Shown here: positions 47,057 through 58,570 of the stretch, one piece after another
Layout of the letters: every line of letters begins with the position of its first letter
How positions within the stretch are numbered: position 1 is the stretch's first letter
Origin: Tragulus kanchil
Taxonomy: Eukaryota > Chordata > Mammalia > Artiodactyla > Tragulidae
Reading direction: 5' to 3'
Length of the DNA stretch: 64,000 bases
Assembly (NCBI GenBank): GCA_022376925.1
Contig: JAIOJX010000032.1
Span: forward strand, 115,669,979-115,733,978
Position numbers and translations under genes: made by a program
The notes under the pieces: generated by a model
What the model was told of the DNA's origin: nothing
Databases searched by the model: none
What the model saw: only the letters and a program-made list of their open reading frames with translations

Positions 47057-47380
47057 GGGCTTCCCTGGTGGTCCAGTGGGTAAGGACACCGCTTTGCAGT
47101 GCAAGGGACGCCAGTTTGATCCCTGGCCTGGGAAGATCCCATGTGCCGCGGAGTGGCTGGACTGATGTGTCCAATTACCGAGCCGGAGCTCTGGGGCGCA
47201 TGTGCCCAGAGCCAGCGCTCTGCGACAACAGAAGCCACCACGATGGGAGGCCCACAGGAGCCAAAGAACAAAGATGGATGAAAAATAGAGAAATTAAAGA
47301 CCAATAGAAGTGGCCCGCCCCCTCCTCCCTCCCCACCCCCCCAAAAAATAAATAAATAAATATTAAAAAAAAAGAAAAAA
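47057..47380 (+). mobile_element. Dominant CHR-related SINE, C-rich tail type
   Basis: Head gggcttccctggtggtccag, body gtgtccaattaccgagccgg and gggaggcccacaggagcc, tail C-rich then AAAT. Flanked by aaactggta on both sides (47047 and 47379). Confidence 0.88.
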
Positions 47381-47488
47381 ACTGGTAAAAGCACATTTGT
47401 TTGGAATACAGCAGGGAAGGGGCACTTCACCTTCCTATATAATGTGAAAACTGATCTATAAAACAAATTTTAAAGACCACTAGGTAAA

Positions 47489-47605
47489 AAAATTCCTGGC
47501 AGTCCAGTGTTTAGAACTCTGCACTTTCACTGCCAGGGCCCAAGTTCAGTCTCTGACCGAGGAACTAAGATCTGCAAGCCGCTCAGCTCAGCAAAAAACA
47601 AAAAC
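47489..47605 (+). mobile_element. CHR-1-type SINE (duplicate at 48622-48740)
   Basis: Reads attcctggcagtccagtgtt, ctttcactgccagggcccaa and gaccgaggaactaagatctg. Confidence 0.75.
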
Positions 47606-48190
47606 TAGTATGCTGGGTCAGTCTGAGACTGATTCTAAATCTGACATCTGTTGATTTCTTTGTCCAGGAACTAATAGGAGAAAAGAATAGGGAGGACTAA
47701 GGCCAGTAAAAGCTGAATTACCTCTCACAACTGCCCTTGGGATTAAACAAAGCATTTTGGGGAGAAGCACTATAAAGATAGAGCTAAAGGTTAAGCTTGC
47801 TCTTTAGGAAGAGTTGCTGGTGGAAGACAGTAGAGACAGGGTGAAGGGGAAAGTATCATAATAAAAACACATGAGTGGACATATAAGACACATTCCATTT
47901 TCAAGGGAGAGCTTCTCTGTTACAAGCTATAGAGAATCTTTCCCCATTTTAAGATGCTTTAGAATGCCCTAAAATCTTGGTTTATGAACAGCCTGAACTT
48001 GGAGTAAGACTTAAATGATGCTTAATAAGATTCTTCCTCTGCATGGACCTCAGGTTTTTTTTCCTTGTATAAAATGCAAAATTAATGGTAGAAGAGAGAA
48101 AGGATATTACCCATGGTTTTCAGACTTTTTAGAAAGGAAACTTTTTCTTAAGGTAGATCTAAAGCAGAAATTCATTATTTAAAACTGGTA

Positions 48191-48515
48191 GGGCTTCCCT
48201 GGTGGTCCAGTGGGTAAGGACACCGCTTTGCAGTGCAAGGGACGCCAGTTTGATCCCTGGCCTGGGAAGATCCCATGTGCCGCGGAGTGGCTGGACTGAT
48301 GTGTCCAATTACCGAGCCGGAGCTCTGGGGCGCATGTGCCCAGAGCCAGCGCTCTGCGACAACAGAAGCCACCACGATGGGAGGCCCACAGGAGCCAAAG
48401 AACAAAGATGGATGAAAAATAGAGAAATTAAAGACCAATAGAAGTGGCCCGCCCCTCCACCTCCCACCCCCCCAAAAAATAAATAAATAAATATTAAAAA
48501 AAAAGAAAAAAACTG
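48191..48515 (+). mobile_element. Dominant CHR-related SINE, duplicate of 47057-47380
   Basis: Second copy from duplication 16. The C-rich tract is read differently in the two copies. Confidence 0.87.
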
Positions 48516-48621
48516 GTAAAAGCACATTTGTTTGGAATACAGCAGGGAAGGGGCACTTCACCTTCCTATATAATGTGAAAACTGATCTATAAAACAAATT
48601 TTAAAGACCACTAGGTAAAAG

Positions 48622-48740
48622 AATTCCCTGGCAGTCCAGTGTTTAGAACTCTGCACTTTCACTGCCAGGGCCCAAGTTCAGTCTCTGACCGAGGAACTAA
48701 GATCTGCAAGCCGCTCAGCTCAGCAAAAAACAAAAACTAG
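48622..48740 (+). mobile_element. CHR-1-type SINE, duplicate
   Basis: Second copy of 47489-47605. Starts gaattccctggcagtccagt, with one extra C and G-for-A compared with copy one. Confidence 0.75.
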
Positions 48741-49270
48741 TATGCTGGGTCAGTCTGAGACTGATTCTAAATCTGACATCTGTTGATTTCTTTGTCCAGG
48801 AACTAATAGGAGAAAAGAATAGGGAGGACTAAGGCCAGTAAAAGCTGAATTACCTCTCACAACTGCCCTTGGGATTAAACAAAGCATTTTGGGGAGAAGC
48901 ACTATAAAGATAGAGCTAAAGGTTAAGCCTTTGCTCTTTAGGAAGAGTTGCTGGTGGAAGACAGTAGAGACAGGGTGAAGGGGGAAAGTATCATAATAAA
49001 AAACCAGGAAGGTTAGAGACCATAGAGATGGATGTTCTCCTCCTCCAAGCCTATTTCCTGACAACTCCCAGAACCCTGGTGAAGTAGCCTAAAGTCTTCT
49101 GTCAGAAGGTTAGAAGAATGTTTTCTGGAGACTCTGACCAACCCAAGAAGAAGAACCTGAATTTATTTACATGAGCAATTTCTAACCACCCAGTCAAATC
49201 ACCCTACAATGAAAATTATGTATGACAAATTCCATTCATGTGCTGTTTTAGAATCCTTTCCTAATTATTA

Positions 49271-49456
49271 GTCAGTCAAGTCGCTCTGTCAGGTCCAACT
49301 TTTTGTGACCCCATGCACAAGCAATGGATTCTCCAGGCAAGAATACTAGAGTGGGTAGCCTATCCCTTTTCCAGCAGATCTTCCCAAACCAGGGATCAAA
49401 CCCAGGTCTCCTACATTGCAGGTGGATTCTTTACTGTCTGAGCCACCAGGAAAGAA
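49271..49456 (-). mobile_element. Bov-tA SINE
   Basis: Contains agtcgctctgtcaggtccaa, gtgaccccatgcacaagcaa, gaatactagagtgggtagcc and ctgtctgagccaccaggaaa. A partial duplicate starts at the junction, 50493. Confidence 0.87.
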
Positions 49457-49809
49457 ATAAGAAGAGATGACCAAAGATTACCAGAGATCTAAAGAAAACC
49501 CCTATCATGAATGATAGAGGTCAAATAAAGCACATTGAAAAAAGTAACTTAAGAGACTCTACAGAGAGGAGAAAGGTGTTTTCAGACAACCTATCATTTC
49601 AAAGGACAAAAAACAAGCTCTAGGAAATTTAAAATATGATAACAAAAAAAGAAAACCTTAGTAATAATAAAAAAGGAAGATAACTTTGAAATTTCCAAAA
49701 GTAGAAGAAAAAGATAAAAATATGGAACATAGAAGAGAAATAATAGAAAATGAGAGGGTTGGTCCAAGATGTCTCACATCCGAATAGGAGTTCCATAAAA
49801 AGAGAGTTG
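49457..49809 (+). mobile_element. Old L1M fragment
   Basis: L1-like words: gtgttttcagacaacctatc, ttccaaaagtagaagaaaaag, gaacatagaagagaaataat and catccgaataggagttccat. Repeated at 50655-51005. Confidence 0.45.
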
Positions 49810-50132
49810 AGGCTTCCCTGGTGGTCCAGTGGGTAAGGACACCGCCTTGCAGTGCAAGGGGTGCCGATTCAATCCCTGGCCTGGGAAGATCCCACGTGCC
49901 GCGGAGCGGCTGGACCGATGTGTCCAATCACCGAGCCGGAGCTCTGAGCGCATGCGCCCAGAGCCGGCGCTTTGCAACGACAGACGCCACCGCGATGGGA
50001 GGCCCACAGGAGCCAAAGAACAAAGACGGATGAAAATGGAGAAATGAAAGACCAATAGAAGTGACCCGCCCATCCCCCACCCTCCCCACCCCGCCCACCA
50101 AAAAAAGATAAATTAAAAAAAAAAAAAAAAAA
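49810..50132 (+). mobile_element. Dominant CHR-related SINE, first of a head-to-tail pair
   Basis: Head aggcttccctggtggtccag, then body, C-rich tract (50067-50098) and long A-run. The next bases start a second, headless copy. Confidence 0.88.
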
Positions 50133-50304
50133 GCCAGTGCTCTGGAGCGCATGCGCCCAGAGTCAGTGCTCCACAATGAGAGAGGCCGCTGCTATGGGAG
50201 GCCCACATATGCCAAAGAATAAAGATGGATGAAAAATGAACGATGGCTTAGAGGCAAATAAAACCCCAACAAACCCAAATTGTTTAATAAATAAATAAAT
50301 AAAC
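50133..50304 (+). mobile_element. Dominant CHR-related SINE, headless copy
   Basis: Begins gccagtgctctggagcgcat directly after the A-tail of the preceding SINE, then gggaggcccacatatgcc and an AAAT-rich end. The tRNA-like half is missing. Confidence 0.8.
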
Positions 50305-50492
50305 ACTGATCATTGATGAAAATTATGTTATTATATACTGAAAGCATGAAGGGTAGGAAGGTCGAAAGGAAGCAGTAGCAGGGAGAAAACAGAGCTAAAT
50401 CCTCATCTTCCATTATGCAGAGTCTATTGACAGTGCTTAGAACTGAAAAATTAAGAAATAGTAATTGTTCTTGCCATCTTCCTAGAGTCTTG

Positions 50493-50648
50493 CAACTTTT
50501 GTGACCCCATGCACAAGCAATGGATTCTCCAGGCAAGAATACTAGAGTGGGTAGCCTATCCCTTTTCCAGCAGATCTTCCCAAACCAGGGATCAAACCCA
50601 GGTCTCCTACATTGCAGGTGGATTCTTTACTGTCTGAGCCACCAGGAA
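50493..50648 (-). mobile_element. Bov-tA SINE, partial duplicate
   Basis: Second copy of the right part of 49271-49456, starting at the junction. Confidence 0.85.
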
Positions 50649-51005
50649 AGAAATAAGAAGAGATGACCAAAGATTACCAGAGATCTAAAGAAAACCCCTA
50701 TCATGAATGATAGAGGTCAAATAAAGCACATTGAAAAAAGTAACTTAAGAGACTCTACAGAGAGGAGAAAGGTGTTTTCAGACAACCTATCATTTCAAAG
50801 GACAAAAAACAAGCTCTAGGAAATTTAAAATATGATAACAAAAAAAGAAAACCTTAGTAATAATAAAAAAGGAAGATAACTTTGAAATTTCCAAAAGTAG
50901 AAGAAAAAGATAAAAATATGGAACATAGAAGAGAAATAATAGAAAATGAGAGGGTTGGTCCAAGATGTCTCACATCCGAATAGGAGTTCCATAAAAAGAG
51001 AGTTG

Positions 51006-51328
51006 AGGCTTCCCTGGTGGTCCAGTGGGTAAGGACACCGCCTTGCAGTGCAAGGGGTGCCGATTCAATCCCTGGCCTGGGAAGATCCCACGTGCCGCGG
51101 AGCGGCTGGACCGATGTGTCCAATCACCGAGCCGGAGCTCTGAGCGCATGCGCCCAGAGCCGGCGCTTTGCAACGACAGACGCCACCGCGATGGGAGGCC
51201 CACAGGAGCCAAAGAACAAAGACGGATGAAAATGGAGAAATGAAAGACCAATAGAAGTGACCCGCCCAGCCCCAACCCCCCCCCCCCCGCCCACCAAAAA
51301 AAGATAAATTAAAAAAAAAAAAAAAAAA
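51006..51328 (+). mobile_element. Dominant CHR-related SINE, duplicate of 49810-50132
   Basis: Second copy from duplication 17. The C-rich tract contains a pure run of about 14 C where copy one has a mixed tract. Confidence 0.86.
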
Positions 51329-51500
51329 GCCAGTGCTCTGGAGCGCATGCGCCCAGAGTCAGTGCTCCACAATGAGAGAGGCCGCTGCTATGGGAGGCCC
51401 ACATATGCCAAAGAATAAAGATGGATGAAAAATGAACGATGGCTTAGAGGCAAATAAAACCCCAACAAACCCAAATTGTTTAATAAATAAATAAATAAAC
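51329..51500 (+). mobile_element. Headless SINE, duplicate of 50133-50304
   Basis: Second copy from duplication 17. Confidence 0.78.
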
Positions 51501-51679
51501 ACTGATCATTGATGAAAATTATGTTATTATATACTGAAAGCATGAAGGGTAGGAAGGTCGAAAGGAAGCAGTAGCAGGGAGAAAACAGAGCTAAATCCTC
51601 ATCTTCCATTATGCAGAGTCTATTGACAGTGCTTAGAACTGAAAAATTAAGAAATAGTAATTGTTCTTGACCCTAAGTC

Positions 51680-51815
51680 CAGCTCTAGCCCACCAGGCTC
51701 CTCTCTCCATGGAATTCACCAGGCACGAATACTGGAGTGGGTTGCCATTTCCTTCAGAAACAAGGGATCTTCCTGTTTCTCCTGCATTAGCAGGCAGGTT
51801 CGTTTCCACTGAAAC
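51680..51815 (-). mobile_element. Bov-tA SINE fragment
   Basis: Contains tctctccatggaattcacca, gaatactggagtgggttgcc and tctcctgcattagcaggcag. Confidence 0.75.
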
Positions 51816-51954
51816 CCTGTGTAGAGTTAGGAAAAGAGTAGAAAAATAGGAGGAAAAGATGTCAGACCCAGAGACCTCTTCCTGAATCATGTGTTCTCTT
51901 ATTTTCCTGTCGCCATTTTTTCTTCCTCTTTCAAATCCACCCTTCCAGCATAGC

Positions 51955-52475
51955 TTCTGTGGATTAAAGCATGAACTTTTGGGATCAGACTGCTAGCTTG
52001 AATCCTGAATCTGTCACTGATAAGTTGCTTAGGGAATTGATTTTACCTCTTTGAACCTAATTGTCTCACAATAAAATAGAATAAAAACTGGATTGCCAGG
52101 CTTCCCAGGCAATCCAGTGGGTAAGGACACCACCTTGCAGTGCAAGGGACGCCGGTTCGATCCCTGACCTGGGAAGATCCCATGTGCCACGGAGCGGCTG
52201 GATGGGTGTGTCCCAACCACCCAGCTGGAGTTCTGGAGCATATGCGCCCAGAGCTGGTGCTCTTCAATGAGAGAGGCCACTGCAATGGGAGGCCCACACA
52301 GGCCAAAGAACAAAGATAAATAAACGAAAGATCAATAGAAGAGGCCAAAAAGAAAAAAAAAAAACTGGATTGCCTCAAAGGTTTATTGGGAACACTAAAT
52401 GAGTTAATAGACATAAGGTATGTCTTTGCTGGGCACAAAGACTGTTAGCTACTGTTATCATCATCCTCATTACTT
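51955..52475 (+). repeat. MIR SINE interrupted by a younger SINE
   Basis: Left part to ~52096 (gaatcctgaatctgtcactg, tacctctttgaacctaattg) and right part from 52375 (aacactaaatgagttaatag, gctgggcacaaag) read as one MIR with an insertion. Confidence 0.6.
52099..52362 (+). mobile_element. Dominant CHR-related SINE inserted in a MIR
   Basis: Head aggcttcccaggcaatccag (A box altered), B box ggttcgatccc, body and short A-tail. Flanked by actggattgcc on both sides (about 52087 and 52364). Confidence 0.85.
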
Positions 52476-52544
52476 TATCTCACTTCACAGAGGTGGCATG
52501 TTCCCTGTGTTGTTGTCCAAAAGAATATCATATCCGTGTTCTAT

Positions 52545-52770
52545 TCAAAAGTTTTTGAGGAATCCCCATTTCTTTTAGAATAAAGTGTCAGTCCTTTGGA
52601 AGAATTTGAGAAGAATCAGTATTTCTTTGTACATTTGGTAGAATTCTGCAGTGAAGCCATCTGGTCCTAGACTTTGGTCTGTTGAGAACTTTTTATTATT
52701 ACAGATTCTGTTTCATTTCTAGTGATTGGTCTGTTTAGGTTATGTATTTCTTCTTGATTCAGTTTTAGAA
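52545..52770 (-). mobile_element. L1 ORF2 fragment
   Basis: Plus strand is the reverse complement of L1 ORF2: tttggtagaattctgcagtg, aagccatctggtcctagact, tagtgattggtctgtttagg and tttcttcttgattcag. Confidence 0.75.
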
Positions 52771-54215
52771 TAAAGTTTCAACTTCAAGGTTTCTCATGTG
52801 TCTCATGATCTAGCTCCAACACTGGGTCCTGGAATGTTAGAGTGATATGGGGCCTTAGAAACCATCTAGCTCAATTTCTGCATTTTTGCAATGAATACAT
52901 GGTGGCAATCCAGACTTTTTTCTTATTGGACCTGTGCTACTCCTTGTCCCATTCTGGGTTTCTACACAGCAGTGACAGATGTCACCATTCTCTTGAAAAC
53001 CAGAACTACACTTGTCTTTGTCCGTTTGATCACCTGGTTCTAGAGTAGCTCATGTGGCTTTGTAACTCCCACTCTCTGTCTCATTTTGCCTCAGACCTTC
53101 CAAGGAAGACAGCACCATAACTTTCTCGTTTGCTCTAATTGGTAACCTCTCCCTCTTTCCCTGTGGATGAGCAGAGAAAGGAACAGCTCTCTAAAGCCCA
53201 CTGTTAGTGTCTTGATATGAATAGCCCTGATAAGGAAACTAAGGCTCCGAAGGAACTCCAGTTTATTTATATGAGAGAAATTCATAGACCTAGCATAATA
53301 TCCTGGAATCAGTTGCTGCTTGGAGGAAGGTATAATCTTGGATAGCCTAATAAAACATCTAGCTGGGGAAACAGTAAAGGTGTAGATGGTGGCTGCTGCT
53401 ATTTTTCCAACTATTGTAAAAAAAGTTTAGGTGAAACTCTAGGCAGCCCGCCTGGGACTGAGGACTAGGCAGGTGATTAGAGATTACCCAGCTCTGCAAA
53501 TTAGCTCCTGGTGATAAGATTAGACATCTTGCATCCCATGTGGTCTTTTTTCCCATTATTTGCAGGTAATGTAATTTTAATTACTTATAGTAAATTTAGG
53601 AAAGGTGATTAAATTGCAGTCATGTGAGATTGATTACCCTGATGTTATTACATCTGGCAGAGTAGGAGGAGCATGAGTTTGTCTAGAGTTTCTCATATTC
53701 TTGGTCTGCTTGTCTCTGCCAGCAGTGGTGAACTGCTGAGGCTTTCTGGACAGTGGCTTGAGCACCTGCCCGAGGTCCTCAGGGCTGGAGGGATGCTAAT
53801 AGGACCACCCTGGGGAAGGTGGAGGCAAGACTATGTGGAGAAGGCTTCTGCCTGTCTTTCTCATTTTCTGCTGCTTCCAATTAATATGACAGCTGATGCT
53901 CAACAGTCCAAAGTACAGTGAAAACTTGACTGTTGAGGCTTCATTGTCAATCCTGTGTTCTGTATCTTTAGTCTTCTGGTCTCAATTAACATCATCTGCA
54001 TTTCCTCCTAGTCCAAGGTGAATGACTCAAGCAGTAGTCATGGGTAGCCTCTTCACATGCAGGCAGACTAGGAAGCCAGGACTTCACCTGGATCTTCCAT
54101 GCTTTCTGCAGACAACAAGTGCATCCTTCAAAGACAGACAGTTGTGACCCTGAGTGTCCTCTTTACCAACACTCCCTGCCCACTGAGTCCCTTACTTTTC
54201 CACCCTCCTTTACTC
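52771..54215. other. Intron, nothing recognised
   Basis: No named repeat or exon. The part from 53248 recurs at 54374. Confidence 0.35.
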
Positions 54216-55501
54216 CTGACACTGACTCTGCCTGAATTGCCTCTTTCTAGAGAGCTTTACCTGTAGAAATCCTACCCGTCTTCCAAGGTCCAATATGTAC
54301 TCCAACTGTTTCATGCAGGTTTTGGGGGTGGGGTGGGTTTGCCTCTTTTATTGGTCTTTCATTTAGTTATTTTCGAAGGAACTCCAGTTTATTTATATGA
54401 GAGAAATTCATAGACCTAGCATAATATCCTGGAATCAGTTGCTGCTTGGAGGAAGGTATAATCTTGGATAGCCTAATAAAACATCTAGCTGGGGAAACAG
54501 TAAAGGTGTAGATGGTGGCTGCTGCTATTTTTCCAACTATTGTAAAAAAAGTTTAGGTGAAACTCTAGGCAGCCCGCCTGGGACTGAGGACTAGGCAGGT
54601 GATTAGAGATTACCCAGCTCTGCAAATTAGCTCCTGGTGATAAGATTAGACATCTTGCATCCCATGTGGTCTTTTTTCCCATTATTTGCAGGTAATGTAA
54701 TTTTAATTACTTATAGTAAATTTAGGAAAGGTGATTAAATTGCAGTCATGTGAGATTGATTACCCTGATGTTATTACATCTGGCAGAGTAGGAGGAGCAT
54801 GAGTTTGTCTAGAGTTTCTCATATTCTTGGTCTGCTTGTCTCTGCCAGCAGTGGTGAACTGCTGAGGCTTTCTGGACAGTGGCTTGAGCACCTGCCCGAG
54901 GTCCTCAGGGCTGGAGGGATGCTAATAGGACCACCCTGGGGAAGGTGGAGGCAAGACTATGTGGAGAAGGCTTCTGCCTGTCTTTCTCATTTTCTGCTGC
55001 TTCCAATTAATATGACAGCTGATGCTCAACAGTCCAAAGTACAGTGAAAACTTGACTGTTGAGGCTTCATTGTCAATCCTGTGTTCTGTATCTTTAGTCT
55101 TCTGGTCTCAATTAACATCATCTGCATTTCCTCCTAGTCCAAGGTGAATGACTCAAGCAGTAGTCATGGGTAGCCTCTTCACATGCAGGCAGACTAGGAA
55201 GCCAGGACTTCACCTGGATCTTCCATGCTTTCTGCAGACAACAAGTGCATCCTTCAAAGACAGACAGTTGTGACCCTGAGTGTCCTCTTTACCAACACTC
55301 CCTGCCCACTGAGTCCCTTACTTTTCCACCCTCCTTTACTCCTGACACTGACTCTGCCTGAATTGCCTCTTTCTAGAGAGCTTTACCTGTAGAAATCCTA
55401 CCCGTCTTCCAAGGTCCAATATGTACTCCAACTGTTTCATGCAGGTTTTGGGGGTGGGGTGGGGTTTGCCTCTTTTATTGGTCTTTCATTTAGTTATTTT
55501 C
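53248..55501. repeat. Direct duplication 18 (53248-54373 / 54374-55501)
   Basis: Offset 1126, almost identical. The first copy breaks off inside a minus-strand SINE at 54373. Confidence 0.95.
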
Positions 55502-55965
55502 GTCCATCTTTGTTCTTTTTTGGCCTATATGGGCCTCCCATTGTAGTGGCCTCTCCTGTAAGCAGAGCACCAGCCTTGGGCATATGCACTCCAGAGCGCT
55601 TGCTTGTAATTGGACACACTGGTCCAGCCGCTCCGCAGCACGTGGGATCTTCCCAGGCCAGGGATCAAATTGGCACCCCTTGTACTGCAAGGCGGACACT
55701 TTACCCACTGAACTACCAGGGAAGCCGTCCCATGCAGTTTTCTTGAATTTTCCTAGCCAGAAATGATCTCCCCCACCTCTGTTCTTTGTGGAACCATCAA
55801 TTATGCTTATGGGACACTTACTGCTTCTTTCTTTTTTCCTCAACTAGACTATAATTTCTACAGAAATACTTCTTATATGTCTTTGTGTCCCTTAATTCTC
55901 AGTACTGTGCTTTTCATATACTTAGATACCTTTTAAGTATTTACTGAATGAAAAATGGAGATCCC
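55340..55965 (+). repeat. L2 LINE 3' region split by a SINE (duplicate 56517-57139)
   Basis: L2-like words before the SINE (tagaaatcctacccgtcttcc, aaggtccaatatgtactcc) and after it (ttctcagtactgtgcttttc, tttaagtatttactgaatga). Confidence 0.55.
55450..55727 (-). mobile_element. Dominant CHR-related SINE, GGCC tail type
   Basis: Reverse-oriented: gcctcttttattggtctttc, gggcctcccattgtagtggc, cactggtccagccgctccgc and ctaccagggaagcc. Flanked by catgcaggtttt / catgcagtttt. The first 44 bases also occur at 54325-54373, cut by a junction. Confidence 0.87.
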
Positions 55966-55984
55966 CGATATAAGCCCTCCTACT

Positions 55985-56480
55985 GTAATTGACTGATTTC
56001 TTTCAAGAGACCCCTGTCTACTTCCAGAAAAGTCATAGAGTAAGTGCTTTACTCCTCGAAACTCACCAAGATGAAAACAAAACCAGAATAAGAAGCTTCA
56101 TCTATAGTAAAACTAGGTAACTGCCAGGTATCATACACAAACTAAAGAATATCTGCCAGACATGATAGAATTTAGGTCAAATTCAAACAGAACACCAAGA
56201 CTGGACCAGCATAAGGAATAATGACATGGGCCTTCCAAAGGAGAAATGGTAAACATCACTTTTACAAAGTCTTAAGGCACAGAGAAAGGAGAAAACCAGG
56301 CTGACCTCATACTTTTCTATGACACTTAAGACCAGAAGACAGTGGAACAACATTTAGAAAATTTGGAAGGAAAACAATTGTAACCTAAGAATCCTATAGA
56401 TAGTGTAGTCATAGTTAAAATATAAAATCATTAAAAGAATACTCCAGGGCCCAGGAGATATGGCAGCCATGAACCCTCTG
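55985..56480 (+). mobile_element. Old L1-related fragment (duplicate at 57159-57654)
   Basis: L1M/HAL1-like words: taagaccagaagacagtgga, acaacatttagaaaatttgg and taacctaagaatcctata. Low-certainty family call. Confidence 0.4.
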
Positions 56481-56623
56481 GAAAACTCTACTTGAAGTCC
56501 CTTTTTTCCCTCTTCTTGACACTGACTCTGCCTGAATTGCCTCTTTCTAGAGAGCTTTACCTGTAGAAATCCTACCCGTCTTCCAAGGTCCAATATGTAC
56601 TCCAACTGTTTCATGCAGGTTTT

Positions 56624-56901
56624 GGGGGTGGGGTGGGGTTTGCCTCTTTTATTGGTCTTTCATTTAGTTATTTTCGTCCATCTTTGTTCTTTTTTGGCCT
56701 ATATGGGCCTCCCATTGTAGTGGCCTCTCCTGTAAGCAGAGCACCAGCCTTGGGCATATGCACTCCAGAGCGCTTGCTTGTAATTGGACACACTGGTCCA
56801 GCCGCTCCGCAGCACGTGGGATCTTCCCAGGCCAGGGATCAAATTGGCACCCCTTGTACTGCAAGGCGGACACTTTACCCACTGAACTACCAGGGAAGCC
56901 G
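56624..56901 (-). mobile_element. Dominant CHR-related SINE, duplicate of 55450-55727
   Basis: Second copy from duplication 19, essentially identical. Confidence 0.86.
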
Positions 56902-57786
56902 TCCCATGCAGTTTTCTTGAATTTTCCTAGCCAGAAATGATCTCCCCCACCTCTGTTCTTTGTGGAACCATCAATTATGCTTATGGGACACTTACTGCTT
57001 CTTTCTTTTTTCCTCAACTAGACTATAATTTCTACAGAAATACTTCTTATATGTCTTTGTGTCCCTTAATTCTCAGTACTGTGCTTTTCATATACTTAGA
57101 TACCTTTTAAGTATTTACTGAATGAAAAATGGAGATCCCCGATATAAGCCCTCCTACTGTAATTGACTGATTTCTTTCAAGAGACCCCTGTCTACTTCCA
57201 GAAAAGTCATAGAGTAAGTGCTTTACTCCTCGAAACTCACCAAGATGAAAACAAAACCAGAATAAGAAGCTTCATCTATAGTAAAACTAGGTAACTGCCA
57301 GGTATCATACACAAACTAAAGAATATCTGCCAGACATGATAGAATTTAGGTCAAATTCAAACAGAACACCAAGACTGGACCAGCATAAGGAATAATGACA
57401 TGGGCCTTCCAAAGGAGAAATGGTAAACATCACTTTTACAAAGTCTTAAGGCACAGAGAAAGGAGAAAACCAGGCTGACCTCATACTTTTCTATGACACT
57501 TAAGACCAGAAGACAGTGGAACAACATTTAGAAAATTTGGAAGGAAAACAATTGTAACCTAAGAATCCTATAGATAGTGTAGTCATAGTTAAAATATAAA
57601 ATCATTAAAAGAATACTCCAGGGCCCAGGAGATATGGCAGCCATGAACCCTCTGGAAAACTCTACTTGAAGACATAATATAGCTAAGTAGGTAATGAAAC
57701 AAAATACTGACTGCTTGGAACCATTTGCACTAAACCCATCTGCTGAGAATACTGCAGCTTTTTCTTTTAAGATTGTTACATATTGA

Positions 57787-57960
57787 GTGGAGAAGGAAAT
57801 GGCAACCCACTCCAGTATGCTTGCCTGGAGACATCTCCTAGACAGAGGAGCCTGGTGAACTGCAATCTGTGGGATTACACAGCTGAGCATGCATACATGA
57901 GGTGGGTGGAGGGAGATGGTTTGGTAGCAAGAAGCAGGTCGAACCAAAAAAAAAAGAAAA
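57787..57960 (+). mobile_element. Bov-tA SINE (5' truncated) with target-site duplication
   Basis: Contains agtggagaaggaaatggcaa, cccactccagtatgcttgcc and cctggtgaactgcaatctg. Flanked by tgttacatattg (57775-57786 and 57961-57972). Confidence 0.82.
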
Positions 57961-57970
57961 TGTTACATAT

Positions 57971-58105
57971 TGGGAACTCCCTGGCAGTCCAGTGGTTAGG
58001 ACTCCTTGCTTTCACTGCTCTGGGTCCTGGTTCAATCCCTGGTCGGGGAGTGAAGATCCTGCAAGCCATGTGGCGTAGCCAAAAGAATAATAATAATTTT
58101 TTTTA
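57971..58105 (+). mobile_element. CHR-1-type SINE
   Basis: Starts gggaactccctggcagtcca, B box ggttcaatccc, gtcggggagtgaagatcctg, ends ggcgtagccaaaagaataat. Confidence 0.82.
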
Positions 58106-58312
58106 AAAAATTCTTACCTCTTTAGATCCACCTCTAAATCCTTCTTTTTCTTTGCCTCTGTTTAGGGAATAAAATTACATTTCATAGGAGGGAGACATTT
58201 TTACCACTAAATCTTTGTGTAGTGAAGGAAGACACATTGAACTAAAAGGAAGAAATATTCAGACTGCTCGCTGGAGACAGTACATTTTATTTATTTATTT
58301 TATTGACTTTTT

Positions 58313-58562
58313 TGTTTTAAATTTTTGGCCTCTTTTATTGGTTTTATTTATTTATTTTCATCCATCTTTATTCTTTGGCCTGTGTGGGCCTCCTATTGCA
58401 GTGGCCTCTCTCCTTGCAGAGCACCAGTTCTAGGCGCATGCGCTCCAGAGCTCCGGCTCGTAATTGGACATACCAGTCCAGCCGCTCCGCGGCATATGGG
58501 ATCTTCCCTGGCCAGGGGTCAAACCAGTGCCCCCTTCACCCACTGGACCACCAGGGAAGCCC
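58313..58562 (-). mobile_element. Dominant CHR-related SINE inserted in a CHR-2 tail
   Basis: Reverse-oriented: ggcctcttttattggtttta, gtgtgggcctcctattgcag, ggaccaccagggaagccc. About 20 bases of the head are deleted (gtgcccccttcacccactgg). Flanked by ttgacttttt (58303 and 58571). Confidence 0.85.
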
Positions 58563-58570
58563 ATATTTTT

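Larger units (their letters stand above)
46739..49002. repeat. Direct duplication 16 (46739-47872 / 47873-49002)
   Basis: Offset 1134 and overlaps duplication 15 at 46739-46846. The main difference is in the C-rich SINE tail (47322-47345 versus 48452-48475). Confidence 0.95.
49286..51670. repeat. Direct duplication 17 (49286-~50474 / 50493-51670)
   Basis: Offset about 1207 with ~18 bases of unmatched filler at the junction. The C-rich SINE tail differs between copies (50070-50100 versus 51266-51296). Confidence 0.95.
55343..57671. repeat. Direct duplication 19 (55343-~56497 / 56517-57671)
   Basis: Offset 1174 with ~20 bases of filler at the junction. It overlaps duplication 18 at 55343-55501. 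Confidence 0.95.
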
